The translations under genes and the position numbers were made by a program. From positions 7,006,001-7,070,000 of the forward strand of contig NC_134991.1 of assembly GCF_050947335.1 (NCBI RefSeq): 64,000 nucleotides of DNA, written 5' to 3'. This DNA is from Megachile rotundata (Eukaryota > Arthropoda > Insecta > Hymenoptera > Megachilidae). Below the pieces are notes generated by a model that worked only from the letters and a program-made list of their open reading frames with translations, made no database searches and was not told the origin of the DNA. This document shows, piece after piece, positions 1 to 12,862 of the stretch (position 1 is the first letter of the stretch; each line of letters starts with the position of its first letter).

Positions 1-392
1 CTCAACTTTTCTGAAGTCAGATTTTAAAGTATGAAAGTTAAAATTTTTTTTGTTTTGTAACTTAAAAATTTTTGGTCTTTAAAAAATAATTTATTATAAT
101 CGAATGTATATTAAAAATTACTTTGCAAGTTGATTTCGTTTCATAAAACTTTTTTTACACGTTAAGATCATGAAACTGAATGAAAATATACATAGATGTA
201 CTATAATTAAAAACTATAAATCACGTAACAATAAAAAACATTCCCCAAAAGATATTGTGATAAAACTGCAACTGAAATATTTCCTTCATAAAAACAGAAT
301 TTCCCGCCAATTTAAAGACACCAAATTTACCAAATTTTTAATTTCAGAAAATTTCGAACAGTGTTTCGAGTAACACCGGTTAAGAACCACTG
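1..392 (-). mobile_element. hAT-like transposon end (partial)
   Basis: Read on the minus strand from 392, the sequence starts CAGTGGTTCTTAACCGGTG, the kind of terminal sequence typical of hAT elements. The eight bases outside it (393-400, ACTTAGAG) are a candidate target duplication, but the other end lies beyond the window edge. The interior is AT-rich with no recognisable transposase; the 67-codon frame at 170-373 has no family features. The first 23 bases match the end at 31825 at 17 of 23 positions. The inner boundary is unknown, so the extent given is only what fits in the window. Confidence 0.4.
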
Positions 393-905
393 ACTTAGAG
401 GTTAGTAATTAAAACGAATTTACGACGTGGTGCGAGAGCTGAAACGGCTCACCATGAAAAAAGAACACAGCCTGCAGGGTTCCTACGGTACAACATTGTC
501 CCATGCAAAGCGAGAGTCTGTCGGTCTGGGGAAAAAAAACGAAGATGAAGTAACCGCGCTTGGTTCTGGAGCGAAATCTGACATCGTCCTTTGGCTGACG
601 CCTGTCAACGATGAACTGACTTTATAGACGCTTTCAAAGATCTCTGTTCAACGTTGCCGAGCCACCTTTTTCCTCTCTTTGATCTGTGCCGTGTGTACTT
701 TAATCCGCGCGTTCATTGCAGTTTTTACACGATGATGCTACGTGACATTAATTCCTGACGCATTCCAAGAAGTTCAACTTTCTTTGCGACACTGAAACAT
801 TAGATCGTTCTTGGAAATCTTTTAATAACTTCGCTAATTAATATGAGCTGAATTTTTCGTGACAACATGAGCGCAATTGACTTCAGCATGTTCGATAACT
901 GGGAG
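393..905. other. unique noncoding sequence
   Basis: No gene is seen. The 66-codon open frame at 427-627 has no recognisable domain and no supporting splice or promoter context. Composition is mixed with scattered CpGs. Confidence 0.5.
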
Positions 906-1290
906 GATAATAATCTATATGATTATTTAGACTTGGTAGATTGTGAGCATTATGTATTTATTTATGTATTTATTTTTAGGTGAATTATATCACTTTACTA
1001 GACATAATAGTATATTGGTATAATTAAGCATTTACGTCTTTTACGATAATAATTAATATGATCATTTAGACATGGTAGATTGTGAACATTATATATATTT
1101 ATTTTGAGGTGAATTATGTCATTTTACTAGCCATATAGAATTAAGCATTTGCAGCCTTTACGATAATAATTTATATAATTTATATAGATTTAAACATGGT
1201 AGATTGTAAAGATTATATACATTTATTTTGAGATGAAGTATGTCATTTAACTAAACATATGTATAAAATAAAGCATTTCCATCCTCTTTG
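906..1290. repeat. three-copy tandem repeat, unit about 117-139 bp
   Basis: The phrase GATAATAAT followed by a TTTAGAC/AACATGGTAGATTG core recurs with starts at about 906, 1045 and 1162. Each copy goes on with an AT-rich stretch and a GGTGAATTATRTCA-like core. Copies have diverged by substitutions and a 20-bp length difference caused by TATTTATT expansion in the first. No coding potential. Confidence 0.75.
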
Positions 1291-1734
1291 TATCGTAACA
1301 TATTAGTCATGTGTTCACAACGTATTCGTGACGCTCAATACATAAAAATCTATGTTTTCGATGCTTGTATTTAGTCACTGATGAAGATAATGTATAGAAA
1401 TATTTTATGTTTGGTTCTAATTCAAAGTTTAGTTCTATTCTCACGTTAATCATCCGTGAAATACTTTGTAACAGATACATGTACAATGTTACAAAGGAAG
1501 CCGTACCGAAAAACACAGGAGGTCTGTAGTCACCCTTTGCTTTACCACGACCGAAGAACCTTCTTCGTATGTGAGTCGCGTCTGGTCCCTTCATTAGAAT
1601 AATTGCGTACCGCACGATGATTAAGTATCCCTCACACATGCTTAGAGGATGCGTGTTTACGTCCGCATTGAATACATTTCCAGAGAGGATGACGACGTTG
1701 GAGAAAGCGCTTGTCAAATTTTCGATGGGCTTTC
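1291..1734. other. unique noncoding sequence
   Basis: Minus-strand open frames (for example 1307-1717) run through this segment, but they show no domain or signal I recognise and continue into repeat. I treat it as noncoding. Confidence 0.45.
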
Positions 1735-2190
1735 AGATTTGGTGTGGGAATTTGGGAATTTGGAAATTTTAGAATTTGAGGCTTTTGGGATTTGCGAATT
1801 TGGGGATTTAGGAGTTGAGGGATTTGGCAATTTAGGGGTTTGGGAGTTGAGGGATTTGGCAATTTAGGAATTTGGGGACTTCAGGATTTGGAAATTTGAG
1901 AATTTGAGGACTTGGAAACTTGAGAGTTTGAGGATTTTGAAGATTTGAGGATTTGAGTATTTGAGGATTTGAGGATTTGAGGAATTGAGGATTTGAGGAT
2001 TTGAGGATTTGAGGGTTTGAGAATTTCAAGATTTAGGAAATAGACAATTTGGGAATTTGGAAATTGAAGGATTTGGGATTTAGAAATATGGGACTTCGAG
2101 ATTTGGAATCTGGAGATTTGAGATTTGGACATTCAGGAATTAGAGATTTAGAATTTGGAGATGTGGGGATTTGTGGATTTAGAAACTTCA
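1735..2190 (+). repeat. octamer-register repeat block, G-rich strand on plus
   Basis: Degenerate 8-bp units such as GGGATTTG, GGAATTTG and AGGATTTG follow each other for about 450 bp with few register slips; one stretch repeats GAGGATTT perfectly several times. Minus-strand open frames rich in Pro, Asn, Gln, Ile, Lys and Ser are products of the repeat and not genes. Confidence 0.85.
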
Positions 2191-5122
2191 GAAATAAAGA
2201 ATTTGCAACTCCACCTATTAACACCTTCAAAACTCAAAAAATAAAAAAATTTCACAATTTTAAACCTAAACGAAAAATTTGAAAATTCCAGAATAAAAAA
2301 CTGCAAAAGTTTGAAATACGAAAAGAAGGAAGGGCAAATAGCGACACGTTCTGTAACGTTTCTGCCGTTCATAAACTTTCTGTGCGTGTATGTTGCCAAG
2401 AATATAAAAAAGAGGCAAATTTATGAGGAAGATGTGGAATAGTTACGGGCTATTTCGCTTGCAACGTTTGATCTGAACTACTGATATCATTTCTATTATT
2501 ACTCCTATGTCGCTAGATGACATCAGCTCATCCGAGAAGCTTTTGCAGCGACTATCGCGCGCAATGTAGTTTTAACTAAACCAGGAAGCGAAAGTTTCTA
2601 GGAGGCCAAGGTTCAAATACGTTGAAGGGACAGCGAAAGAAAGGGAGAGATACGTGTCCCGACGTATAAAGCTGACGTTTCTTCCCACGAATTCTACGCG
2701 TGTGTCATACTTTACATCCACCCGCATGTAAATGTTCTTTCGGGATCCATTTCCACACAACGAATGCGTAAAGTTACTCTCCCACGGAAGTAATCTCTTA
2801 TTTAACATAACTTCCATTTCGTTTCGGTAATGTTATGAAGAAAAATATCCTTGTCAAAATTGTTACAACCATACTTCATATAACCATATATATACTTCAT
2901 AGAATCTTCATAATGTTATATGCATTTCATATGGTTCATATGCTTCATGTTTAGCTTCATATTTAAAGGACAGATTTTCATAGAATTATACGTATGCAAA
3001 ATTTTCTTGCTGTTCTTTGCTGTAGTCATTAAGCTGTACATTGGGGAGAAATAACATACCAAGAAGTATGTAGCATAATACATATTAAATTGTAGATAAA
3101 TAAGTTCTAAGGCGTTGCTTGATTCAACTTGTGTCAGACTTGATTTTACTTTTATTATTGATTTTATTGATGAAAAGATTTGAAGCATTTTATAGGTTGG
3201 ATATAGTTAACCTATATGGTAATTATGTGCTATGTGTTCATTCATTAATCAATAACTAGAACACAGAGATCAAGTATTAAAGTTAGCATGGTTTTATGTA
3301 ATGTCACATATATTATGTCACATACTACCAAAGTGTACTACTTAATGTAATAAACATGTGATGTTTATGATGTGACCAATATAATACACATGTGATGTTT
3401 ACATATGATGTGATGATGTCAGTTTTCAAAATGTCGTACACGAAGCTTGGTATCATACCCATCACTTTCCTAACCTCCAAATCGAATAACCATCTTGTGA
3501 CCAATTCTTCAATCATTCGTAACATTTCTCTGTCTAAAAATTTCAATTTCTCCATCGAAGCATTTTTACAGCAGCCCCTCAGTGCGTAACAAAGAAAAAG
3601 AAAATGGTGCCATTAATTTCCTCCTTAAACCGTCGCAAAGACGCTTCAGCCGCGATACAATGCGAAACCATAAAGATAAGTCGGAGCAGGGTACCCGGCT
3701 ACTCCGTATCATAAATTCCAACAAATACTTATTATCCTGTCCGGCGTGACACGTCCACGCACCTTCTCGACTGAATTCCAGCCGATCGTGGTGCAGCTGC
3801 ATGTGCATCGGCCCGGTTACCGTTCGCGGTACGCAAGAAATCCAGAAAAGCTCACCGTGGTCTCGTTAAACGCGGTCAGTCCGTTGTTTGTTGCTTCCGT
3901 TTGTTTCTTCCTCCTCGTCCGTTTCTACTTTCATCTCGCTTTCGGAACTGTCTCCGCCAGCGTCATTCTTTCCCCGTGTGTCGCACGAACCTGTGGAGCC
4001 TTTGTTTGTTAATGTAACCGCACTTCTTCTTCGTCCTCCCTCTTTTGCAACCCCTTTTATTCTCCGATGATGCTTTGGCCCACTGCACGACGATTTTTCT
4101 TCTCGATACTGATTTTTTTTACTCTGAGAATTTATAAGAGACGCTGGATATGAAGGTGTTTTAATTCCTTTAGTGAGGGTGCAAAGTTAATTAATTTGAA
4201 GATATACATAGTTAGTTAATTTGTAGATAACGTAACAGGTAACTTAAGATATAGGGAATACATAGTTTGGTGAGGTATGGATTTAGTGAGGTTATGGTTA
4301 ATTTTGTAAAAAGCTCCTAGATTCACATTGTGCATTATTAGAATAATAATAAGACTACTTAAAATTTTCCTTCTACTTGTATTGACAAATTATTCGATCA
4401 ATATTCGCATCACGTAATAGTATCCATGATTATTTAAAATTTCAAGATCACCTCTCAAGGTGCAAATTTTACCTCTTAAGTCTTTTTCTATTTTTAATGA
4501 ACGAGTACTTTTATACATAAACTGAGGTAGTATGTATATACATATAATATGATTTTATATAAGTATAATATGGCTTTATAATACGTCATAAGGCTGTTAA
4601 ACAAACACAAAATTTATATCAATTGTGAGTCAATAAAAGTAGTCTGTTTTAGAACCGGCAAGTTTTACTGCCTGGTGGTATCGAAAGTTTCTGTCTTTAC
4701 GACATTTCACGGTTTGTGGAAAATGGCTGATAGTAAAAGTAAACGTTCGCAGCGTGGTGGTCTCTCTTGGATCTAGGGTACAATCACATTACGTCAAATA
4801 CTACGTAGACTATAAAGTAAATTTATAGAACAACAGTAATCAATTCTTATCCAAAATCTATCTGACGTAACTAATTCAGAACCATAACCTCGGCTGAGCT
4901 GGCGTTGCTCTGAAGGCGGACAATTACCCATCTTTACAAAACTTGCAAAGATAGATAACATTAGAAGTAATTAATTTTGCAATAGTTAAACGTATAATAA
5001 ACATATAATAACTTCTGCTAAAAGGTTAAACTGGAATGTTTAAAACTACTGATGTTAAATGCATACTTGGTAAATTCAAAATAAAGTGTAAAAAAAATAC
5101 TGAAGCCTCCACTACACTTTAC
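2191..5122. other. unique noncoding sequence
   Basis: No gene recognised. At 2860-2965 short TTCATAT-type motifs recur. At 3730-4070 the sequence is more GC-rich and carries overlapping short open frames on both strands without recognisable domains. The rest is AT-rich and featureless to inspection. Confidence 0.5.
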
Positions 5123-5198
5123 TTCCAAACCTCCAAATCTCCAAATCCTTAAATTTCCAAATTCCGAAATTTCCAAATAACCAAACTTTCAAATTGCC
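5123..5198 (-). repeat. short octamer-register block, G-rich strand on minus
   Basis: About nine octamers of the form TCCAAATC/TCCAAATT in a single 8-bp register. This is the reverse-complement orientation of the block at 1735. Confidence 0.75.
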
Positions 5199-6734
5199 AT
5201 CCACAAAAAATACTAATCACCCTAAAGCAAATAAAATCCAAAGAAGCATCATATTTCAGTTGTTCCGATTCAACAAACAATGGACAAAACCACAGCGAAC
5301 GTGTGCCATGTTAGAAAGTCAAATAAGCTCGTTCCCTTATTATGACCAGCATCGTTCATCGACTCATCGATTACCATGCATCGACTTTCCATTTCCGCAT
5401 CCCATAAGTATTCTTAACACCTCCGTGCAAACTGTTCCCATAAAAGTAACTCTCGAACGAGGTACTCGAAAGTGCGACATAAAATACCGTTCAGAAGAAG
5501 ATTTCCTGTGAAATCGTAAAACATATAGGAGGAACATACGCCGATTTCATAATACAGATACCGTGTGATCGTGACGCGGTATCTACGAGCAATGCAAAGG
5601 AAGCTTTTGTGCTCGATTCTGTTTGAACAAGACGACGAGACCACCTAGTCGCCAGCATGGACTTTAACACGGGCGTATGTACGTTGCACGTAAGGGACCT
5701 TAAAGATCGTGATTTCAGTGCTTCGTGTATGAAACGTTAAACTTACCAGAAGAGGAGAGCTGGCTGTCTTTCGTTGCCACAGTTTCAGATGGTCCGCTTG
5801 CGACTAGGTGGTCCAACGGTACACGGTCTCGACCTATGCACTTTCGTGTAGACATTGTTGTTGGATGTAACAGGAAACAATGCTTTCACGGTGTCACTTG
5901 GCAAACGGTGTTGCTGAGATCATAATTGCGAATCCGCGTTTTGTAGACTGCTGGGAAAACTGTGACTCCGGAATCAACGCTAGAGCTTTTCACCAAAAAT
6001 CTACTTTCATTTTACAAATTTTTATTTCATCGAATATACTGCTGAAGTATATTTGTAAATTTTGCAATTAGAGAACTTGGAAATTAGAACAGTTATAAAT
6101 GGGTGTTTGAAAATTTGAAAGAATAAAAATAGAATGAAAATTTAAAAATTGCATATATAATAGTTAGGGAAATTTCAGAATTAAACAGCTAGAGAACTTT
6201 CATGGCAACAAACATATGAAAATACAGTGCAGCAATTTCTTTCCCTTTTTCAGCATGCAAGAGGTGCACCAATTGTAACGAAGAAAAGAACAGTTTTTGA
6301 AGCAGTGAAAGTGGCATGATCGAGCCAGAAAAGAAATCAGTGAAAGTGGCATGTATAGAATCACATAATAAACGGACATCGGAGTCGCATGAAAAATTAC
6401 GCGATCGACGATTCGAGGAAACGAGCAGCTCCTTTTTCGTTCAGCGAATAACTCACGTCCGCTAACGGCGGATCGAGGAGGGCATTCATCTACGCGCGAC
6501 TTATGGCCGCGTTTCCTGGCGAAAAGCATCCGTGCAAGGCGCTGAGAAACCAGTTAACTTTTCAATTGTGATTTATATTTGTTTGGAAGCTTTTTATGTT
6601 TTGTGTGAGATTCATAGAGCTTCTTCTAAAACTTGAGGGCTCTTTACTGACAAAGTCGTTTATTGGCGAAGAAGAAGGTTTAGACTTAGTTATTTTAGAA
6701 GGTAGAATCAATTGTGACTTGTTCAGGAATATTC
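5199..6734. other. unique noncoding sequence
   Basis: Short open frames (5194-5511, 5725-5925, 6200-6529) have no recognisable features. A 16-bp direct duplication, CAGTGAAAGTGGCATG, occurs at about 6302 and 6341 within a small local repeat. Confidence 0.5.
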
Positions 6735-6912
6735 GTGATTTATGAGCAATAATTAAGGTTTAAAATAGCTGTGTTTATATTTTAATCCATGACCAATAAT
6801 CAGTGTCTAAAATAGCTGTATTTATATATTGATCCATGATCAATAATCAAGGTTTAAAAGAATTACATTCATATATTGATTCATGACCAATAATCAAGAT
6901 CTAAAATAGCTA
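6735..6912. repeat. 47-bp tandem repeat, about 3.5 copies
   Basis: The anchor TAAAATAGCT (TAAAAGAATT in one copy) falls at 6761, 6808, 6855 and 6902, exactly 47 bp apart. Each copy contains CCATGACCAATAATCA or a close variant. AT-rich and noncoding. Confidence 0.85.
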
Positions 6913-6953
6913 TATAAATATATTTGAGTTAATGAAGTAATTTATTAAATAAC

Positions 6954-7248
6954 ATATATGAATGTTGAGAAACTTGCTTATTCTTCAAACCCTAAGTTTT
7001 CACATATGCTTTAAGATAAAGAACATTCTATGAATCCCATAATTGTGCATTGTACACGAACGTTTACATTAAATATTAGTAATATTAGTAATAAGTAATA
7101 CATCAATATAAATCTTTGATATGACAAACTTGCTTATTTCTCAAACCCTAAGTATTCACCATATTTAAAACGAAGCGCGATATAAGAATATTCTAACATA
7201 TGAATCATGTGAGTGTGCAATGTAGAAGAATGTTTATAGATTATTTAA
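6954..7248. repeat. two-copy tandem duplication, unit about 156 bp
   Basis: AACTTGCTTATT followed by CAAACCCTAAG occurs at about 6971 and 7127. The similarity continues into the GAA(C/T)ATTCTA and ATGTTTA regions downstream of each. The copies have diverged clearly. Confidence 0.7.
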
Positions 7249-7760
7249 GTTCAGTTGTCTCCCATAAGACCATACATAAATTCTGATTACCAAATACCGC
7301 GTCGTTCCACAATTACGACTCACAAAGAACAACAACCCACGGTGTTTCGTGTCGTCAAAGCGCTCATAACTGGCGCGATGCAAAGATAGAAGCAAAATAA
7401 GGTCAACAGAGGACAAAGAGACGAGAGAAGCTGCAGGGGAACTAGGAGGAAAGAAGCAATGGGGACCAAAGACTGTTCAAAGAGGAGGAATATGTGAGAG
7501 AGTATGGGTCCTGAAACCAATTTCACCGCAAACACTTTGCGCGATTCGTCACGCAGTTATAACGACGGAACGTTAACCTTCCCACGACTAGCTTTCCTTA
7601 ATGGCTACCTTTTCTAGGAAGCAGCTCTAATTTGATCACGATAACGGGATGTACGGAGGTGCAATGTAAACGAATCTTGTAAAAGGCGAGATGTGAAAAA
7701 TTGTAAGAAGTTTAGGATGTGGGAAGGGTGGATAGGGAAGGTTAATATAGTTCAGATAGA
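7249..7760. other. unique noncoding sequence
   Basis: Two minus-strand open frames of 60-71 codons overlap here in different frames. Neither looks like a known protein. No gene is called. Confidence 0.45.
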
Positions 7761-8245
7761 TTTTGGGGTATTTGAGAATTTGGGTACTTTGAAATTTGGG
7801 GATTTAGAGATATAAGGATTTGGAGATCCGGAGATTTAGGGATTTGGTGATTTGAGGGTTGGAAGGTTTGAGAATTTGGAAATTTAGAAATTGGGGGTAT
7901 AGGTTTAGGGGTTTTGACATTCAGGGCATCAGGAGTTTGTGATATTGAGAATTTGTGGATTTAGGAATTTCGAAACTTAGATATCTGAAAACTCCAAAAT
8001 TTGGAAATATAGGAATTTAAAAATGTAGAAATTAGAAAATTTGGGTATTAAACAATTTTTAAATTAGGAAATATAGAAATTTGAAAATTTGGAAATTAGG
8101 AAGTATGGGAGGATTTAAAGATTTGGAAATTGGAGAATTTGAGAATGTAAAAACTTGAAGGTTTGCTAATGTGAAAAATTAAAAAATTCCAAACTTTGAC
8201 GATTTAAAAATACAAAAATTGATGAAGTTGAAAATGTGAAAATTT
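7761..8245 (+). repeat. octamer-register repeat block, G-rich strand on plus
   Basis: Units such as GGGGATTT, GAGAATTT and GGAAATTT recur in an 8-bp rhythm, decaying toward the right end into AT-rich ATTTGAAAA-type units. No coding content. Confidence 0.75.
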
Positions 8246-8960
8246 CAACATACATCGCAACCAAATATTGTATGTACACTCCTGTCATTTTAAGAAAATA
8301 TTGTTATTGAAAGTTATAACAGTGATGCATATGATTAGGAACATTACCGTATTTGTCATTACACCACAGAGTGAGTCACAAGCATAAATTGCGAAGAAAG
8401 TAATATATTCCCGATGCATTCATCGCACGGAAGGCTGAATAAACAATGCTCTTTGTCGAGGAACTATGCCGATCTGTCATCGTTCTCCATGAACTTTGAA
8501 TTTAACCAACATCGTCGACTTATAACTTACCAACCATGATTTATCATCGGACGAATAACCTCTATACTGTAGCGAATGTAAATCATATATGCATTTGTTA
8601 AACTTGACTCAATGATTGTTTTCGATTGACTAATTAAGTAAATCCAGTCATTCGCATACTTCGATGCGAAATTAATTTCCTTTGGAGAAGTGCTGGACTT
8701 CACTCTTTGTTTTTTATTTTGAAGATCAAGTATTTGTGATTACCCACTGTGACTGACTTTTGTCAGTCGGTAGCATATCCAAAAAAAACATCTCACACCA
8801 AGTTTCTGGACTTTGTTTTTTTTTTCTTTTGTAATAATATTAATATAGATTCAAAGTGTTTTTAAATAATTGTTAAATATTTGTATATTCATAGGATACA
8901 AAACATTTGCAATTAATAGTATACATGTACAATAGCATTTAATACGTGTAATAATATTTG
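8246..8960. other. unique noncoding sequence
   Basis: AT-rich sequence in which I see no gene, RNA or mobile element. A short T tract lies at about 8815-8826. Confidence 0.5.
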
Positions 8961-9316
8961 TCAATTTGTGGTGTGGGGCATTTAGAGATGTAGGGCATTC
9001 AGGAGTCCTGGGAAACTCTACTGAATTTTGGATAATTAGTGCGTGGTATTTTGGGGGTATGGGACACTGTACTAGGTCTTGGATACATAGTGATGTGTAG
9101 CATTGGGGGGTATGGGGCACTCCACTAGCTCTTGGACAACTAGTGGTGTGTGTGGCATTTTGGGGATATAGGGCACTTCACTAGGTCTTGGATACCTAGT
9201 GGTGTGTGGCATTTTTAGGGTATGGGGTGTATTCAGGGGTCAGGGCATTCCAAGGTCCGGGATATTCAGTGTTGTCTGTGGGGCATTCAGGGGCTTGGGG
9301 CACCTATTGAATCAGG
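8961..9316. repeat. degenerate minisatellite, unit 51-70 bp, about six copies
   Basis: Units with the cores GGTGTGTGGCATTTTGGGG, TATGGGGCAC and CTAGGTCTTGGATAC start at about 8970, 9040, 9091, 9144, 9200 and 9270. The inner copies are 51-56 bp; the outer ones are longer and more diverged. The open frames across it are by-products. Confidence 0.75.
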
Positions 9317-9994
9317 ACGGAAGCTTCCATCGGGATGTCACCATGGTGAATACCTACTAAGCAGGGCGGGTGACATGGTGTGTGTCATCGGTGGTCAGCA
9401 GCAGACTGCTTCAATGGGACACTTAGGGGCGCGGGTATGAAACCAACTTGCTATCCCCTAACATAAAAATGTGAGCAAGTTTCCGCTTTCAATGTATAGG
9501 TAATGACCATATACGTGAATCGGAAACATGCCGTCGTTTCTCTCTCGCGGTCCTTTATTATAAGCGCGAGGGCCTATTATAATTGTGAGAAGAACAATTC
9601 GTGGCTGGCCACCTAGCGGTCGCGGTGCCCAATTCGCGATCCGCGGTCCCCGCGATACGCGCGAAAAAACGACCAGTGGGGGGAAGCCCCCTCGCGACAC
9701 CGTGAAGCTCGAGCGCCGAGAAATGTAACCTGATCCGCGATTCCAGTATATCCGTGAGACTATACCAATGCAAATATAAAACTTTTTTATTTTTGACTTT
9801 TTCGTTATCAAACTTTTATCAATTAATTCTTGACATTTTTCCGATTAAAATGAGACCAAACACGGTATAATTTCGACTACGTTTATTGGTTTAATTGACG
9901 GTAGGATTTGAACAGAGAATAACGAAAGGAGAAGAAAGACGATACGATTGAATTGGTCAAAGATAAAGAGTCTGTTGTATTATTACAAAATTAA
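9317..9994. other. noncoding sequence with GC-rich island at 9520-9760
   Basis: The island is rich in CGCG and GGGG/CCCC runs and stands out sharply from the AT-rich flanks. A 117-codon minus frame spans 9458-9811, but it overlaps a second 71-codon minus frame and shows no recognisable domain. It could be a fragment of a retroelement terminal repeat or a conserved regulatory island; I cannot decide from the sequence. Confidence 0.35.
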
Positions 9995-10229
9995 CCCTTT
10001 GCACTCGAGAGGTGACTCTCAGTCACCATTCTATTTAATACAATAATTTGAAATAAACATTTTTTAACTGGTTCTATAATATGACACGTGTGATGTGTAA
10101 ACATAATGAAATAAACAACAGTGCAAATTATTAGTAGGGAAAGAATAACCTCAAGGGAATCATTTAACTTTTTAACTAAGTTTTAAACTTACTGTTTGTA
10201 AACAGTCAAATTACCTTCAGTGCAAAGGG
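9995..10229. mobile_element. piggyBac-type miniature element (MITE), TTAA target
   Basis: The left end is TTAA followed by CCCTTTGCACT. The right end, read inward on the minus strand, is also CCCTTTGCACT and is bordered by CTAA, a one-base decay of TTAA. This gives an 11-bp perfect terminal inverted repeat around a 235-bp, non-coding, AT-rich body. Sixteen bases in from the left end there is a hairpin GGTGACT-CTC-AGTCACC (10011-10027), and 23 bases in from the right end a second, ACTGTTTGTAAACAGT (10191-10206). TTAA target sites and CCC-starting ends are standard for piggyBac. No transposase is encoded. Confidence 0.7.
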
Positions 10230-10289
10230 CTAAATTATTACAAAAAAATTATTTAAATTATTACAAAAGAAAAACAAATTCTTACACTT

Positions 10290-10800
10290 TCGAATCCTCA
10301 AAGTCCCAAACCCTCAAATCCCCAAATTCTCAAATCTCCAAATTCTCAAATTTCTAAATTCCCAAAGGCCCAAACCCTCAAGTCCCCGAATTCTCAAATT
10401 TCTAAATTCCCAAAGGCCTAAACCCTCAAATCCCCAAATTGTCCCACTTTCCAATCCTCAAAGTTCCGAACCCTTACATTCCCAAATTTCCAAATTCCCA
10501 AAGGCCCAAACCTTCAAATCCTCAAATTCTCAAATTTCCAAATTCCCAAATTCCCAAAGGCCCAAATTCTCAAATTTCCAATTTCCCAAAGGCCCAAACT
10601 CTCAAATCCCCAAATTCTCCCACTTTCAAATCCACAAAGTTCCAAACCCTCAAATTCCCAAATTCCCAAAATCGCAAACCCTCAAATCCTCAAATTCCTC
10701 AAACTCCACATCCTCAAATCCCCAAAAACCTAATTTTCAAATTGCCAAATTCCCACACTCCAAAACTCTCTACACTTCCAACCCCTAAACTCCCATCCTA
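10290..10800 (-). repeat. octamer-register repeat block, G-rich strand on minus
   Basis: Units such as CCCAAATT, CTCAAATT and TCCAAATT fill about 510 bp. The sub-motif CCCAAAGGCC occurs at 10361, 10409, 10497, 10553 and 10585. The spacings are 48, 88, 56 and 32 bp, all exact multiples of 8. The 141-codon plus open frame (10439-10864) is a stop-free reading of the repeat and should not be annotated as a protein. Confidence 0.9.
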
Positions 10801-12540
10801 CCTGTTGCATACCAACCCTAACAATACCATACCTATAAAAAACTACCTGCTGCCCTGCATTTAATTGCGTCTCAAAACATTGTAGAGTCTACAATGTAAA
10901 CTATGCAATGCAACATTCTACGCACTCGCGTTGCATAATACTCGAATGAATAAAAATCCTGGTCGCATCCTCGCAGGTACCAAACAAATAGCTGTAAGTC
11001 AGGATAGCAGATAATCAATGGTGGTTTGGTGAATAGCAACTTTGTAAGTGTCAGTTCGGTGTCAGCCACCGTGATCAGGAACGCCCAACGCCTTCTTCAG
11101 GGGAATTGCAAGGAAACGATCGGCGATGCAGAGCGTGTCGTTGCATTAATGCGTCATTGCATCTTCATGAAGCAGCCGCGATAAGCGGGCCGCCTACGAC
11201 TTTCCGAGATACTCATCTATCTTTTCCGGAAAATTTATGGTCTCTCTGCTTTTGGAGAGTCTCTTATTAAGATTAACTACCTCCTCGAATCAGCCGTTCT
11301 CCAGTTTCCTGCTCTGGCTGCTGATGCACGAGCTTCGACTCTGTCCAAAGAATTTTCAATTATCTGTAATTAACGATACCGAGAACCCTCCTCAATATTT
11401 ATGGCGTTTATAGTCCTCTTGCTCATTATTGCTTTCAGTAAATAGATACATTTTTTTTAATATTGGTACATGAGGTTGGTTTATTTAGCGTTATTAGTCT
11501 GACAGTTATAGGTTATGAATCAAGTATTTTATGTACAACATTTAATTTATTTGTAATTTATATTAAACTGCAGGACAAATAATTTAATCCCCATTTTCTG
11601 TGGGTGACAACTTTTACCCGTGTGTATTAAGTGTCTCATGTGTTTAATGTCTCACATGTCCTTCCTGTAATGTCTCATACGTCCAACACAAAAGTATTAT
11701 AGCAGTCGCTAATCTACAAAATATCTGTATATCTAAACGTCAGAATCAAGTCATGACACTTTCCAAAATCCATACATCATGTATAGAATATTCATGCGTA
11801 AGAGTGAGGTCCGAAAATCTGGATGATCTTTAAAATCTGAATAGTCTATCTAATAAATTAGATTAAAATAAATTTGGTTAAAATTAAGCAGAAGAAAGCA
11901 ATCTCTTCAGTGCTCAGATACCAAGATGTACTTTTATCCGGACATCTCGCGACAAATATTTTCTTCCTGCCTCCGATAGTTTCCCGCAATTTTATCGTAA
12001 CTCGCGCGTGAACGTGTCGTGTCGCAGGTGTGGCTCGCGACAGGATGTGTCAACGCTTGTGGAAGCCGGTCACGTAGGTGCGTGCATCTCGTGATTGTGG
12101 ACGGTGCATTAACCTCGTGAAGATATAACGAACGAACTTCACTTGTCGACACTTCTTTCCTTCCCGAACCCTTGTACCTCTCGTACCGCTCCAGGATATT
12201 TTTCCATGATTTCCATCGGTGTCTTCGATTCGGCAGCTAATCCTCGGAATTAGAAATTTACGAGCAGAGGCTTACCTCTTTAACGACGGTTCAATCTTCC
12301 GACAGAAGAATCGAAACCGACGCATTCTTTACGGGGTAACTTTACGACTTCAGGATTTATTGCCTGCTTTTACTTGTAAATATGAAAAATTGTTGCGGTG
12401 GAAAAAGGACATCCTTAATATTTATTAAATTTTGTGTTGTATTTTAGAGAACTAGTTTTAAGTTTTTAATTGTTTTTAAGTTTTCAAAGTTTTTGAACTC
12501 TGCATTTCCATAAGTGCATATTTTGGAGTTTTTAAACTTC
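10801..12540. other. unique noncoding sequence, possible conserved segment at 11060-11370
   Basis: No gene recognised. The part at 11060-11370 is more GC-rich and non-repetitive, the character of conserved noncoding DNA in insects, but that is inference. A short TGTCTCA(C/T)(A/G)TGT-type motif is repeated three times at 11629-11695. Confidence 0.4.
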
Positions 12541-12862
12541 CAAGAACCTAAATTTTGAAATACTAAAATTTCCAAATTCCTATATCTCTAAATTTCTATA
12601 TTTTTAATACTCTACGTTCTGAAGTTTCTATGTAGCTCCCTCTGTCTCCAAATCTCAATATGTATCAGATCTCTCTGTTCTCAAATCTCTATATGCATCA
12701 GGTCTCTATGTTCTCAACCTCTAACATCCCCAATCCACTATATTGCAGATCCTTATACCTCCAAATTTTTCTACATCCCTAAACTACATCTCCAAATCCC
12801 CACATCTCTCCTCTGCTTCCATATTCCAGCAATCGTATATCCCTATACCACCATATCTCTAT
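12541..12862 (-). repeat. decayed octamer-type C/T-rich block
   Basis: G-poor sequence built of units such as CTCCAAAT, ATCTCTAT and CCCTATAC. The 8-bp register is looser than elsewhere. It resembles the block at 16960-17430. Confidence 0.55.

Noticed and set aside
4523..4532. TGAGGTAGTA, identical to the first ten bases of let-7
   Set aside because: The following bases do not match let-7 and no complementary arm for a precursor hairpin is found nearby.
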